Counted from the stretch's first letter, positions 53,303 through 62,676 are shown. The stretch is DNA of 64,000 nt from Polaromonas sp. (GCF_029945685.1 NZ_JAQSDA010000006.1:186001-250000), one strand, 5' to 3'. The notes: generated by a model not told the origin, from the letters alone. Numbers and translations: made by a program.

Positions 53303-54505
53303 ATGCGAACACTACAGAAGCTGACCCAGCGCCTTTGCCTCAGCGCACTCGCCACACTGACCTTCGGCAGCGCGCTGGCGGCAGACCCCGGGGTCACGAA
53401 CGACAAACTCGTGCTCGGTGCCGTGATGCCGCTCAGCGGCCCGCCCAGCATTATCGGCAAGGCAATTGCCACGACCTTGAGAGTCTGGGAACAAGACGTC
53501 AATGCGCGCGGCGGCATCGGCGGGCGCAAGGTCGACATTCGCATCGAGGACGACGGGTATGTGCCGCAGCGCGCCGTCCAGGGCCTCAAAAAACTGATTG
53601 ATGTTGATCATGTCTTTGGCTTGATCGGAGTCTCCGGCTCATCGCAGTTGCTGGCCATGCTGCCCATCATCGACGAGCAGCAGATCCCCGCGATCAACCA
53701 CATCGCGGTCAACAGCGCCCACTTCAACCCACCGCGCAAGACGCTGTTCAATATCGGTGCAACTTACTGTCAGGAGGTCTCTGCCAGCATGAAGCATCTG
53801 GTGACATCTCAGAAGCTTCAGGGCTCCAAGTTCGGCCTGATATTTCAGGAGGATGATTATGGCGTCGATGTCAAGTGTGGCTACGACCAGGCCCTGAAAG
53901 AGCTCGGTTTGAAAAGCAGCATCGAAGTTGCCTACAAACGCGGAGCGAAGGATTTTTCCGCCGAGGTGTTAAGCGTGCAGCGCGCCGGCGCCACCTTTGT
54001 GCTGACCGGCGGCATCATCACCGAAACCGCCGCCATGCTCAAAGAGATCGCGAAGAACCAGATGCAAGTCGTGCGCCTGGCCGCTCACCCTTCGCATCTG
54101 CCTGCGGTGCTGGCCCTGGCCGGCCCGGCAGCGGACGGCATGTACGTCGCCGAGTATGTGCCTCCAGTGACCGACACTGAAACCCAAGGCATCGGCAAAC
54201 TCACCGCACTGACCTACAAATACTTTTCAGCCAATGAGGTCAAGGGCATGAACCGGTATTCATTGACCGCCTATGTGGGTGTCCAGTTGCTCGAATCAGC
54301 GCTCAATGCCTGTGTCAAAAACCTCACGCGTGCCTGCGTGGTTGAGAAGCTTGAGCAGACCAAAAACTTCACCAGCGACGGCATCATGGCGCCCTTGACC
54401 TTCGGGCCCAATATTCGACAGTCGGGAACCCGCCCTATTTTGCTCAAAGCGAATGCCAGCGCCGGGAAATTCGAGCGAGCTTCTGAATTTTTGAGCGCCA
54501 AGTGA
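53303..54505 (+). CDS. livK: LivK-like substrate-binding protein, first of a tandem pair
   Basis: 400 residues from ATG 53303 with AGGAGA just upstream; the frame is open earlier but overlaps livM. Signal peptide MRTLQKLTQRLCLSALATLT with ALA cleavage near residue 27, then LVLGAVMPLSGPPSIIGKAI, EDDGYVPQRAVQGLKKLIDV, GLIGVSGSSQLLAMLPIIDE. It is a recent-looking duplicate of the next gene, sharing most motifs. Two binding proteins for one pore would widen the range of imported acids. Confidence 0.9.
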   Translation: MRTLQKLTQRLCLSALATLTFGSALAADPGVTNDKLVLGAVMPLSGPPSIIGKAIATTLRVWEQDVNARGGIGGRKVDIRIEDDGYVPQRAVQGLKKLIDVDHVFGLIGVSGSSQLLAMLPIIDEQQIPAINHIAVNSAHFNPPRKTLFNIGATYCQEVSASMKHLVTSQKLQGSKFGLIFQEDDYGVDVKCGYDQALKELGLKSSIEVAYKRGAKDFSAEVLSVQRAGATFVLTGGIITETAAMLKEIAKNQMQVVRLAAHPSHLPAVLALAGPAADGMYVAEYVPPVTDTETQGIGKLTALTYKYFSANEVKGMNRYSLTAYVGVQLLESALNACVKNLTRACVVEKLEQTKNFTSDGIMAPLTFGPNIRQSGTRPILLKANASAGKFERASEFLSAK

Positions 54506-54560
54506 CCCTGACGACGCGCCACTAGCCCTACCCCCAATTCTCGACCAGGAGTGCCTTTTC

Positions 54561-55769
54561 ATGACACGCAAATACTTTCGATATGCCGCCACCAGTCTGC
54601 TCAGCATGGTCATCGGCCTGACGGCCACGACCGCCGCCGCTGCCGACCCCGGCGTGACCGACACCAAAATCGTCCTCGGCTCGGTGACGCCCGTCAGCGG
54701 GCCCCCTAGCCTGCTGGGCAAGGCCCACATGCTTGCCTTGCGGGTATGGGAACAAGACGTCAACGCCCGCGGTGGCATCAACGGCCGCAAGTTGGAAATT
54801 CGTCAGGAGGACGACGGCTACGTGCCCCAGCGTGCCGTGCAGGGCGTCAAGCGACTGGTCGACGTGGAAGGCATCTTCGGCCTGATCGGCACCTCGGGTT
54901 CAGCCATGCTGCAAGCCATGCTGCCCTACATCAACGAGCAGCGCTTGCCAACCATCAACGCCATGGCCGTGGCAGCGGCGCATTTCACGCCACCGAACAA
55001 AACGGTATTCGTGGTGGGCCCAACCTATTGTCAGGAGTTGAGCTCCGCCATGAAGTACATGGTGGCGAGCAAGAAGCTGCAGAAGGAGAAGTTTGCATTG
55101 GTCTATCAGGATGACGAGTTTGGCAGCGACGTGCGTTGCGGCTACCAGAAGGCGATCAAGGAGCTGGGGCTCAACAGCGTGTCCGAGATCTCCTTCAAGC
55201 GTGGCACCAAGGACTTCTCGGCCGAGATGCTGAGTCTGAAGCAGGTGGGTGCAACCTTTCTCGCATCGGGCGGCGTGGTGGCCGAGCATTCGATGCTGAT
55301 GAAGGAAGCCGCCAAAAACCAGATGCCGCTGACCATCCTTGCGGTGCACTCGGCCCACCTGACCCCTGTTCAGGCGCTCGCCGGCGCCGCGGGCGATGGC
55401 TACTTCGTCGCCGACTATGTCCCGCCTCTGACCGACCTGTCGGTGCCAGGCATGGCCAAGTTCATGGGGTTGGCACAGAAGTATCTGTCAGCCGACGAGC
55501 AGAAGATGCTCAACCGCTATTCGATCACAGCCTATGTCGGTGCGCTGCTGATGGAAGACGCGATCCGCCGCTGTGGCAAGGCGCTGACCCGCGCGTGTGT
55601 CGTCGAGAAGCTGGAAACAACCAAGAACTTCAGCACCGATGGGCTGGCTTCTCCAATCAGTTTTGGCCCCAACTACCGGCACGCGCCGAGCAGCGTGCTC
55701 GTGTTGCGTTCGGACGCCAAAAACTCCCGCTTCGAGCGCGTGTCCGACCCCATCCCCGTCCTCGATTGA
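54561..55769 (+). CDS. livK: LivK-like substrate-binding protein, second of a tandem pair
   Basis: 402 residues with a signal peptide (MTRKYFRYAATSLLSMVIGL, cleavage near AAA-AD at about residue 30), then IVLGSVTPVSGPPSLLGKAH, EDDGYVPQRAVQGVKRLVDV, GLIGTSGSAMLQAMLPYINE. Collinear with the protein at 53303 along its length. Divergence is concentrated in segments that likely contact the ligand (NAMAVAAAHFTPP versus NHIAVNSAHFNPP). CAGGAG precedes the ATG. Confidence 0.9.
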   Translation: MTRKYFRYAATSLLSMVIGLTATTAAAADPGVTDTKIVLGSVTPVSGPPSLLGKAHMLALRVWEQDVNARGGINGRKLEIRQEDDGYVPQRAVQGVKRLVDVEGIFGLIGTSGSAMLQAMLPYINEQRLPTINAMAVAAAHFTPPNKTVFVVGPTYCQELSSAMKYMVASKKLQKEKFALVYQDDEFGSDVRCGYQKAIKELGLNSVSEISFKRGTKDFSAEMLSLKQVGATFLASGGVVAEHSMLMKEAAKNQMPLTILAVHSAHLTPVQALAGAAGDGYFVADYVPPLTDLSVPGMAKFMGLAQKYLSADEQKMLNRYSITAYVGALLMEDAIRRCGKALTRACVVEKLETTKNFSTDGLASPISFGPNYRHAPSSVLVLRSDAKNSRFERVSDPIPVLD

Positions 55770-55824
55770 TACCAGACGCCGTTGCATGCATTGACCGTCA
55801 CCCGCCGTACAGCTGGTTCCGCCC

Positions 55825-57294
55825 GTGTTTCAAAAAGTTCTGATCGCCAACCGTGGCGAAATCGCGCTGCGGATCCTGCGCACACTCAAGGGCATGGGGC
55901 TCGCCACCGTGGTGGCCCACCACGCGGTGGACGCCGATAGCCCGGCCGTGCTGGAGGCTGACGAGTCGGTCGAATTGCACGGCTCGACACCCGTGGCTGC
56001 CTACCTCGATATCGCGCAGCTGGTCGAAGCGTGTCGGCACAGCGGGGCACAGGCGGTGCATCCCGGTTACGGCTTCCTGTCTGAAAACGCTGCGTTTGCG
56101 CGTGCGCTAGACGCTGCTGGCATCGTCTTCATTGGCCCGCGTTCGGACACCATCGAACTGATGGGCGACAAGGTGCGCGCGCGCACCTTCGTCGCCAAAC
56201 GCGACTTTCCGGTAGCGCCGAGCGCCATCGAGGACGATGACCCGGCCAGCTTCGTCGAGCGCGCTAGGGCGCTCGGCGCGCCACTGCTGATCAAGCCTTC
56301 AGCCGGCGGTGGCGGCAAGGGCATGCGCATCGTGCGTGACCTGTCCGTTTTGGATCGCGAGATCGAGACCGCGCGCCGCGAAGGCGAGCGCTACTTCGGC
56401 GACGGCCGCCTCTTCGTCGAGCGCTACGTCGAGCGCCCGCGGCACATCGAGGTACAGGTGCTGGGCGACGCGCATGGCCAGTTGGTGCATTTCTGGGAGC
56501 GTGAATGTTCAGTGCAGCGACGCTTCCAGAAAATCATTGAAGAAACCCCCTCCCCGGCTCTGTCACCCGCGCAGCGCCACGAGATTTGCGAGGCCGCAGC
56601 CGGCATTGCCCGCGCCGTCAACTATCGCGGCGCCGGCACCGTGGAGTTCATCTACGGCGCTGGTGGCGAGTTTTACTTTCTCGAGATGAACACGCGTCTG
56701 CAGGTCGAACACCCGGTCACCGAAATGGTCACGGGCTTTGACCTCGTTCGCGAACAGGTGCGCGTTGCCCAGGGTGAGCCGCTCGGCTACACCCAGGCGG
56801 ACATCACCCAGTCGGGGCACGCCATAGAGTGCCGCCTGTACGCGGAAGATGCCGCGCATGATTTTCGCCCATCCACCGGTGACATCCTCTGCTGGAAACC
56901 GCCTTGCGGGCCAGGCGTGCGAGTGGATGCGGGCGTGCGTGAAGGCCAGTCGGTGGGAACCTCTTTTGACCCCATGATCGCCAAGATCATTTGCCACGGC
57001 AACACCCGCGCACAAGCCATCGAGCGCTCGGCGCAGGCACTGGAGCAATCGGTGCTGTTGGGTCTGACCACCAACGCACGCTACCTTACGCGGGTACTGC
57101 GCCATGCCGAGTTCCGTGCTGGCCAGGCCGACACCGACATGCTGGCACGCTGTGCCGACGAGCTGCGCGAGTCTCTCACGCCCGATGACATCGACCTGGT
57201 ACTCGCATCGGCGGTGCTCGCCGACCGCGAACTGTTGCGCGCCATGCACGCCATTCCCGCGATGCACGCAGCCATGGGCCCCTGGAGGAATTGA
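55825..57294 (+). CDS. Biotin carboxylase subunit (third acyl-CoA carboxylase, separate from BCCP)
   Basis: 489 residues from a GTG at 55825 (VFQKVLIANRGEIALRILRT). Features: HPGYGFLSENAAFARAL, ATP loop PSAGGGGKGMRIVRD, FWERECSVQRRFQKIIEETP, FLEMNTRLQVEHPVTEMV. It ends after the carboxylase C-terminal domain; the linker and biotin domains that are fused in the other two alpha subunits are encoded by the next gene, whose ATG lies 2 nt after this stop. The ribosome-binding site before the GTG is weak. It carboxylates biotin for the transferase at 57808. Confidence 0.9.
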   Translation: MFQKVLIANRGEIALRILRTLKGMGLATVVAHHAVDADSPAVLEADESVELHGSTPVAAYLDIAQLVEACRHSGAQAVHPGYGFLSENAAFARALDAAGIVFIGPRSDTIELMGDKVRARTFVAKRDFPVAPSAIEDDDPASFVERARALGAPLLIKPSAGGGGKGMRIVRDLSVLDREIETARREGERYFGDGRLFVERYVERPRHIEVQVLGDAHGQLVHFWERECSVQRRFQKIIEETPSPALSPAQRHEICEAAAGIARAVNYRGAGTVEFIYGAGGEFYFLEMNTRLQVEHPVTEMVTGFDLVREQVRVAQGEPLGYTQADITQSGHAIECRLYAEDAAHDFRPSTGDILCWKPPCGPGVRVDAGVREGQSVGTSFDPMIAKIICHGNTRAQAIERSAQALEQSVLLGLTTNARYLTRVLRHAEFRAGQADTDMLARCADELRESLTPDDIDLVLASAVLADRELLRAMHAIPAMHAAMGPWRN

Positions 57295-57296
57295 CG

Positions 57297-57797
57297 ATGC
57301 GCCGTCGCTATGTCATCAATGGCCAGCCCCATGATCTCGTGGTAACACCTGGAGCGAATGGCGTGTTCCACGTCAGCCATGGCGAACGCAAATTCGAGAT
57401 GCAGGGGAAGGCGCTGCCTGATGGCCGTTGGCGGGTAACCGTGGATCAGCGCTCGCAAACCGTCTGGATCGCCGCGCAAGGCGACAGCCGATTCGTGCAC
57501 AGTGCGGCCACCGGTGCCCTTGAAGTCGAGGTGATCGATCTCAGCGTACCTTCCGGTGGCAACCGGGCGGGTGCCGCTTCCGACTTGCTGCAGGCACCGA
57601 TGCCCGGCACGGTGATTTCGGTTAATGTGGCAGCCGGCGATGCCGTGCACGCGGGCCAACCGCTCATCGTGATCGAAAGCATGAAGCTGGAAACCACGCT
57701 GACGGCACCGCGCGACGCCCGGGTCAAGACTGTCCACTTTGACGTCGGCAAAACCTTCGCGCTCAAGTCCACCCTGGTGACGCTGCAAGACCTCTGA
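57297..57797 (+). CDS. Biotin carboxyl carrier subunit with BT-like linker domain
   Basis: 166 residues from ATG 57297 with GGAGG 8 nt upstream; a TTG two codons earlier overlaps the previous stop but is less likely. The first half (MRRRYVINGQPHDLVVTPG, HGERKFEMQGKALPDGRWRV) looks like the BT linker domain of MCC alpha subunits. The second half is a biotinyl domain with VIESMKLETTL (biotinyl-Lys near 130). BC plus BCCP add up to about 655 residues, the size of a fused alpha subunit, so this is a split version. Confidence 0.88.
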   Translation: MRRRYVINGQPHDLVVTPGANGVFHVSHGERKFEMQGKALPDGRWRVTVDQRSQTVWIAAQGDSRFVHSAATGALEVEVIDLSVPSGGNRAGAASDLLQAPMPGTVISVNVAAGDAVHAGQPLIVIESMKLETTLTAPRDARVKTVHFDVGKTFALKSTLVTLQDL

Positions 57798-57807
57798 GGA
57801 CTTATTG

Positions 57808-59406
57808 ATGAAACGCATCGACTCCCGCATCGACACCGCATCCGAAGCGTTCCGGCGAAACCATCAAGCCATGAGCGCCATCGTCGCGAATTTTCGCGAG
57901 CGCATGGAAATCACGCGCCACCAACGTCCGCCGCATGAGATCAAGCGCGTGCGCGCGCAGGGCAAATTACTGGTACGTGAACGGCTGGACCTGCTACTCG
58001 ATCCCGGTACGCCCTTTCTTGAGTTCTCGGCGCTGGCTGCCTGCGAGGACTACAACGGCGAGGTACCGGGTGCCAACGTGGTCACCGGTCTCGGCGTGGT
58101 CAGTGGCCGCGAGGTGCTGATCCACGCCGACGATTCCAGCGTCAAGGGCGGTGTCTGGTACACGCTCACGCCACGCAAGCTGGCACGCCTGCTGGACATT
58201 GCGCTGGAGAACCAGCTACCGGTCCTGCATCTGTGCGACAGCGGCGGCGCCTTCCTTGAAGAACTGTCAGGCGTGTACATCGAAGGTGGCCGGGTGTTCC
58301 GCAACCAATGCCTGCTGTCCAAGGCCGGCGTGCCGCAGGTCGCGATGGTGTTCGGCCACTGCACCGCCGGCGGCGCTTACATCCCAGCGCTGTGCGATTA
58401 CAGCATCATCGTGCGTGGTACCGGCGGCGTGTTCCTCGGCGGGCCACCGCTCGTCAAGGCCGCCACCGGTGAGGAGCACACTGCCGACGAGATCGGCGGT
58501 TGCGACCTGCACACCCAGGTATCCGGCACAGTCGACTACCCGGCCGACGATGAAGCCCACGCCATCGCGATTTGCCGAGAAATCGTCGCGCAGTTCAAAC
58601 CAGCGACGAAAAGCTACCTGCCCGAGCGCGATGCCGAGCCACCCTACTACGACCCCGACGAAATGCTGGGCATCGTTTCGCCCGACCACCGGGTGCAGTT
58701 TGACCAGCGCGAACTCATCGCCCGCATCGTCGACGGCAGCCGCTTCCACGAATACCAGCCCGCCTATGGCACGACGCTGGTCTGCGGCTACGCCTACATT
58801 TGGGGCTACCGCGTCGGCATCCTGGCCAACAACGGCGTGTTGTTCAGCGACAGCTCCAAGAAGGCGGCGCACTTCATTTCGCTATGCAACCAGAACCGCA
58901 CGCCGCTCGTGTTCCTGCAAAACACCACCGGCTACATGATAGGCCGTAGCTACGAGATGGAAGGCATCACCAAGGACGGTGCCAAGATGCTGATGGCACA
59001 GGCTGGCAGCGAGGTGCCCAAGTTCACCGTGATCACCAGCGCGGCATTCGGCGCGGGCTACTACGGCATGTGCGGCCGGGCCTGGGATCCGCGCATGATC
59101 TGGGCCTGGCCGAACGTGCACATGGGCGTGATGGGTTCGGACCAGGCCGCCAACACACTGGCCGATGTGAAAATCGCACAGCTGCGCCGCAAGGGCCACA
59201 CGCCCGATGAGGCCGAGATGGCGCAATTGCGCCAGCGCGTGTACGAAAAGGCCGAGCGCGAATCCAACGCCTACTTTGCCACCTCGCGCCTGTGGGACGA
59301 CGGCCTGCTGGCGCCCACGGACACGCGCAACGCACTGGGCATGGCGCTGTCAGCCGCCGCCCACGCCCCTATCGCCGACCCGCATTACGGCATCTTCCGA
59401 TTCTGA
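57808..59406 (+). CDS. Acyl-CoA carboxylase beta subunit (carboxyltransferase), third set
   Basis: 532 residues from ATG 57808, with GAGGA upstream. Markers: AQGKLLVRERLDLLLDPGTP, DDSSVKGGVWYTLTPRKLAR, LCDSGGAFLEELSGVYIEGG, FGHCTAGGAYIPALCDYSII, LANNGVLFSDSSKKAAHFIS, TTGYMIGRSYEMEGI, SAAFGAGYYGMCGRAWDP. The substrate-loop signatures DDSSVKGGVWY and YMIGRSYE differ from the NDATVKGG and FMVG of the two MCC-like transferases, so a different acyl-CoA is expected. The gene follows the BCCP gene by 10 nt. Confidence 0.9.
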   Translation: MKRIDSRIDTASEAFRRNHQAMSAIVANFRERMEITRHQRPPHEIKRVRAQGKLLVRERLDLLLDPGTPFLEFSALAACEDYNGEVPGANVVTGLGVVSGREVLIHADDSSVKGGVWYTLTPRKLARLLDIALENQLPVLHLCDSGGAFLEELSGVYIEGGRVFRNQCLLSKAGVPQVAMVFGHCTAGGAYIPALCDYSIIVRGTGGVFLGGPPLVKAATGEEHTADEIGGCDLHTQVSGTVDYPADDEAHAIAICREIVAQFKPATKSYLPERDAEPPYYDPDEMLGIVSPDHRVQFDQRELIARIVDGSRFHEYQPAYGTTLVCGYAYIWGYRVGILANNGVLFSDSSKKAAHFISLCNQNRTPLVFLQNTTGYMIGRSYEMEGITKDGAKMLMAQAGSEVPKFTVITSAAFGAGYYGMCGRAWDPRMIWAWPNVHMGVMGSDQAANTLADVKIAQLRRKGHTPDEAEMAQLRQRVYEKAERESNAYFATSRLWDDGLLAPTDTRNALGMALSAAAHAPIADPHYGIFRF

Positions 59407-59415
59407 AGGGACCAC

Positions 59416-60279
59416 ATGACAGAAGACACTACCTTCGGCTTCGACGACGAAGCCCTCGCAACCCGACCCACCGTCTACCAGCCCGGCCTGTTCGATGGCC
59501 AGGTGGTGGTGGTCAGCGGTGCCGGCAGCGGCATCGGCAAGGGAATCGCCTTTCTGTACGCGCGCCTGGGCGCCAGGCTGGTCATCTGCGGGCGCGATCA
59601 GGAAAAGCTCGAAACCTGCGCCGAATGGCTGCGCCGTCTCGGCAGCCCTGACGTGCTGGTGCAACCCATGACGATCCGCGAGCCCGAGCAGGTGGAACAG
59701 TTGATCGATATGGCGTGGCTGCACTTCGGACGCATCGACGTGCTCGTCAACAACGCCGGCGGGCAATTCCCACAGCGGGCGCTGGACTACAGCGTCAAGG
59801 GCTGGAAGGCGGTGATAGACACCAACCTGAACGGCACCTGGTACATGATGCAGGCGCTGGCTCGCCGCTGGCGCGACACCGGCACGCAGGGCAACATCGT
59901 CAACATCGTCGCCACCTTCCAGCGGGGCATGCCGGGCGTGGCGCACACCTGCGCTGCGCGCGCCGCCGTAACCCACCTGTCTAAAACTGTTGCAGTGGAG
60001 TGGGCGCAGCATGGCATCCGCGTCAATTGCATCGCGCCGGGAGCGATCGCCAGCACCGGCTTCCGCCAGTACTCCGCCGAGGCGGTGAAGGCCTTTGCCG
60101 GAGCCAACCCGATGAAACATGTCGGTGACGTGCAGGACGTGGCCGAGGCCGCAGTCTACCTCAGCGCACCCAGCGGCAAGTTCATCACCGGCGAACTGCT
60201 CACGGTGGACGGCGGCGGCGTGCTCTGGGGCGAAGTCTGGACCATCGCCAAACCCGATTACTTCAAGGTGAGCGCATGA
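59416..60279 (+). CDS. SDR of the DECR-like subgroup
   Basis: 287 residues. Nucleotide loop VSGAGSGIGKGIAFLYARLG, VNNAGGQFPQRALDYSVKGW, and the active-site stretch GVAHTCAARAAVTHLSKTVA, in which Thr and Arg hold the normal Tyr and Lys positions. The next gene is a close tandem paralogue and the gene at 6970 a more distant one. It probably acts on an enoyl-CoA formed after the third carboxylase. It overlaps the next start by 4 nt. Confidence 0.87.
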   Translation: MTEDTTFGFDDEALATRPTVYQPGLFDGQVVVVSGAGSGIGKGIAFLYARLGARLVICGRDQEKLETCAEWLRRLGSPDVLVQPMTIREPEQVEQLIDMAWLHFGRIDVLVNNAGGQFPQRALDYSVKGWKAVIDTNLNGTWYMMQALARRWRDTGTQGNIVNIVATFQRGMPGVAHTCAARAAVTHLSKTVAVEWAQHGIRVNCIAPGAIASTGFRQYSAEAVKAFAGANPMKHVGDVQDVAEAAVYLSAPSGKFITGELLTVDGGGVLWGEVWTIAKPDYFKVSA

Positions 60280-61154
60280 AATCGGCTGAGACGCCACACC
60301 CCAAGTTCGGCCCGGGCGACGAAGCCCTGGCCGCGCTCCCGACGGTCTACCGCGATGACCTGTTCGCCGGCAAGGTGGTACTGGTGTCGGGCGCCGGCAG
60401 CGGCATCGGCAAGGCGATTGCCTTCCTGTTCGCGCGGCTGGGCGCCACGCTCGCCATCTGCGGGCGCAAGGCCGACAAACTCGAGGATTGCGCCGAAAAA
60501 CTGCGGGCCTTGTCGGGCCGCGAGGTATTGACCTACCCGATGACCATCCGCGAGCCCGAGCAGGTGGACGCCATGCTCAGTGCCGTGTGGGAACGCTTCG
60601 GCGGCGTAGACGTGCTGGTCAACAACGCCGGCGGCCAGTTTGCCGCCCATGCGATGGACTTCAGCGTCAAGGGCTGGAACGCGGTGATCGACACCAACCT
60701 CAACGGCAGTTGGTACATGATGCAGGGAGCGGCCAAACGCTGGGTGGAACAGGGCCGACCCGGCAACATCGTCAACATCACCGCAGCCATCGACCGGGGT
60801 CTCACGGGCATGGCGCACACGACCGCCTCGCGCGCGGGCGTCATCGCGCTGTCGCGCACGCTGGCCATCGAATGGGCAGAGCACGGCATACGCCTGAACT
60901 GCATTGGCGCCGGCGCCATCGAAAGCAACGGTTTCAACAACTACCGCGAGGAGAATGTGGCAACCTTTTACTCGTGCAATCCGATGAAGCGGGCCGGCGA
61001 CGTGCAGGACATCGCCGAGGCGGTGGTCTACCTCGCCGCTCCCTCGGGCAAGTTCATCACCGGCGAGGTGCTTAACGTCGAAGGCGGGATGCTGCTGTGG
61101 GGCGAGTTCTGGCCTGCTGGCAAGCCGGACTACTTCAAGGTCGATCCAGCGTGA
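60276..61154 (+). CDS. SDR of the DECR-like subgroup, tandem paralogue
   Basis: 292 residues. Loop VSGAGSGIGKAIAFLFARLG, VNNAGGQFAAHAMDFSVKGW, active-site stretch GMAHTTASRAGVIALSRTLA with Thr and Arg at the Tyr and Lys positions. It is collinear with the upstream SDR, indicating tandem duplication; a heteromeric enzyme is possible. The start overlaps the previous stop by ATGA, and its stop overlaps the thioesterase GTG start. Confidence 0.87.
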   Translation: MKSAETPHPKFGPGDEALAALPTVYRDDLFAGKVVLVSGAGSGIGKAIAFLFARLGATLAICGRKADKLEDCAEKLRALSGREVLTYPMTIREPEQVDAMLSAVWERFGGVDVLVNNAGGQFAAHAMDFSVKGWNAVIDTNLNGSWYMMQGAAKRWVEQGRPGNIVNITAAIDRGLTGMAHTTASRAGVIALSRTLAIEWAEHGIRLNCIGAGAIESNGFNNYREENVATFYSCNPMKRAGDVQDIAEAVVYLAAPSGKFITGEVLNVEGGMLLWGEFWPAGKPDYFKVDPA

Positions 61155-61594
61155 CCACACCGGCAGTCCTTCCGTCCGCCACCTATTCTCACGGGCCGTT
61201 CCAGCAGCTCGTGGGCTACGACATCCTGCACGGAGAAAACGGCCTGTATTTCAGGCTGCCCATACGGCGCGACCACCTCAACCCCCATGGCGTGCTGCAC
61301 GGTGGCGTGCCTCTGACCCTCCTCGATGCGATCGGGGGAAGATCGCTGATCGACCGACCGATTCCGGGCAGCGAACAGCTCATCCAGTCCTCTGTCACGG
61401 TCACGCTCACGGTGGACTTCATGCGTGCCGTCGGCACCGGGATTCTGTTTGCCTCGGCCACGCCGGATCACATCGGCAAGACACTGGCCTACGTCTCGGT
61501 GAAAGCGACGCTAGACGCGCTGGATGGCGACATCGTGTCACGTGGCATCGGCACCTACCGCATCTACACCAAGTCGCTGGTAAAGGCAGTCTGA
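61151..61594 (+). CDS. PaaI-family hotdog thioesterase
   Basis: 147 residues from GTG 61151, overlapping the upstream stop as GTGA; the longer open frame lies inside the SDR gene. Hotdog signature NPHGVLHGGVPLTLLDAIGG (about 46-65), then VTVTLTVDFMRAVGTGILFA. The usual Glu/Asp of the central helix corresponds to the Asp in TLLDAIGG. It is the last gene of the long operon that starts at 47896 and converges with the truncated regulator gene. It likely recycles CoA from accumulated intermediates. Confidence 0.83.
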   Translation: MTTPAVLPSATYSHGPFQQLVGYDILHGENGLYFRLPIRRDHLNPHGVLHGGVPLTLLDAIGGRSLIDRPIPGSEQLIQSSVTVTLTVDFMRAVGTGILFASATPDHIGKTLAYVSVKATLDALDGDIVSRGIGTYRIYTKSLVKAV

Positions 61595-61883
61595 GCGGCG
61601 CGGGGCCGCAAGCCGCCTGGCAGCGTACTCCCGCTCAATGCACGTGATCATCGGGTGGCGGCAGGATGGGCGGCTCGCGGTGGACGCGTTCGATTTGGTC
61701 GAGCCAAAACTGCGTGTCGCGCCATCCTTCACCGGCACCCTCCTCGTCCTGCGGCAGCCAGCGCCACTCGGACATAGCCGAAGCGGTCAAGCAGGAATTC
61801 CATGTGAGACGGTGGCTCCCCCAAGACGGTCTTGCCGGGGTCGCTCAAGGTGCGCCGCAACAGCAGTAGGCGGTCGCCGCTTC
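61595..61883. other. Non-coding or decayed stretch between convergent genes
   Basis: 289 nt after the thioesterase stop. On the minus strand a 46-codon open frame (61635-61775, starting MSEWRWLPQDEEGAGEG) overlaps the end of another open stretch containing DRLLLLRRTLSDPGKTVLGE and MEFLLDRFGY. Together they read like one protein end broken by a frameshift. I do not recognise the family. No terminator hairpin with a U-run is seen. Confidence 0.4.
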
Positions 61884-62651
61884 CTAATGGCTGCTGCCCT
61901 CGGCGGCCTCCTGTACGCCCTCGCCGCTGGCGAGGGCACGCTGCACCAATGCCGGCCAGCCCTCGGTGATCCCGAGGACATGATCAACCGCTTCGTCGCT
62001 GGCCAGCAGCCGGCGCTGACGCACCAGTTCCCGCACATCCTGCGCGTCGAGCTTCAGCTCGCGCTGTGTCACCCAGCGTACCAGCCCGCGCGCGGTCAGG
62101 GTGGCCAGATCGAGTTCCATCCCCTCCCGGCCGCAAACCACGAACCTCACGTGGTCGGGCGCCGCGACCAACAGCCGGCTCAGGGTGAAAGCACTCTCGC
62201 TGCCACGCGACACATGCACATCGTCGAAAAATAGCACCATGGGACGACGACGTTGGCCAAGGGCCTGCAACAACGCCAGCAAGCTGCTCTCGACCGCCGC
62301 CGTCGCGTCGATGGCACCCATCGCGACGGGCTCCGACGGACCTCCGACTGCATTCAACAAAGAGCGCACAAAGAACACCTGGTCGCGCCAGGAAGCGTCG
62401 AGGCCCACCCACAGGGGGTCGGCATCTTTGCAAGCGCGAAACCAACCTCCCATCAATGTCGTCTTGCCATAGCCGGCCGGCGCAACGATGGCCACGATCC
62501 GATCACGCATGGACAAGGGCACAATCGCCCGCCGCGCAACCGTGGCCGTCGTCAGGTCAGGGGGAGCCCCCTCGACTACCGCCTGGGAGGACGACGCAGC
62601 GAAATGGGGGCAGCGAAATGTCGCTTTGGGTTGGGTCATGCCTTCAGACAC
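61884..62651 (-). pseudogene. Truncated LuxR/MalT-type regulator (ATPase domain only)
   Basis: 255 residues forming the N-terminal NTPase of large LuxR-type (MalT-like) regulators: Walker A APAGYGKTTLMGGWF (about 59-73), LWVGLDASWRDQVFFVRSLL, Walker B PMVLFFDDVHVSRG, and EGWPALVQRAL. Intact members have roughly 900 residues, with TPR-like repeats and a C-terminal LuxR helix-turn-helix; both are absent here and not found downstream. It is therefore probably a remnant left by deletion. A free-standing NTPase role is possible but less likely. Confidence 0.72.
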
Positions 62652-62676
62652 TCAGAAGGCGCACGAAGACGCTGTT

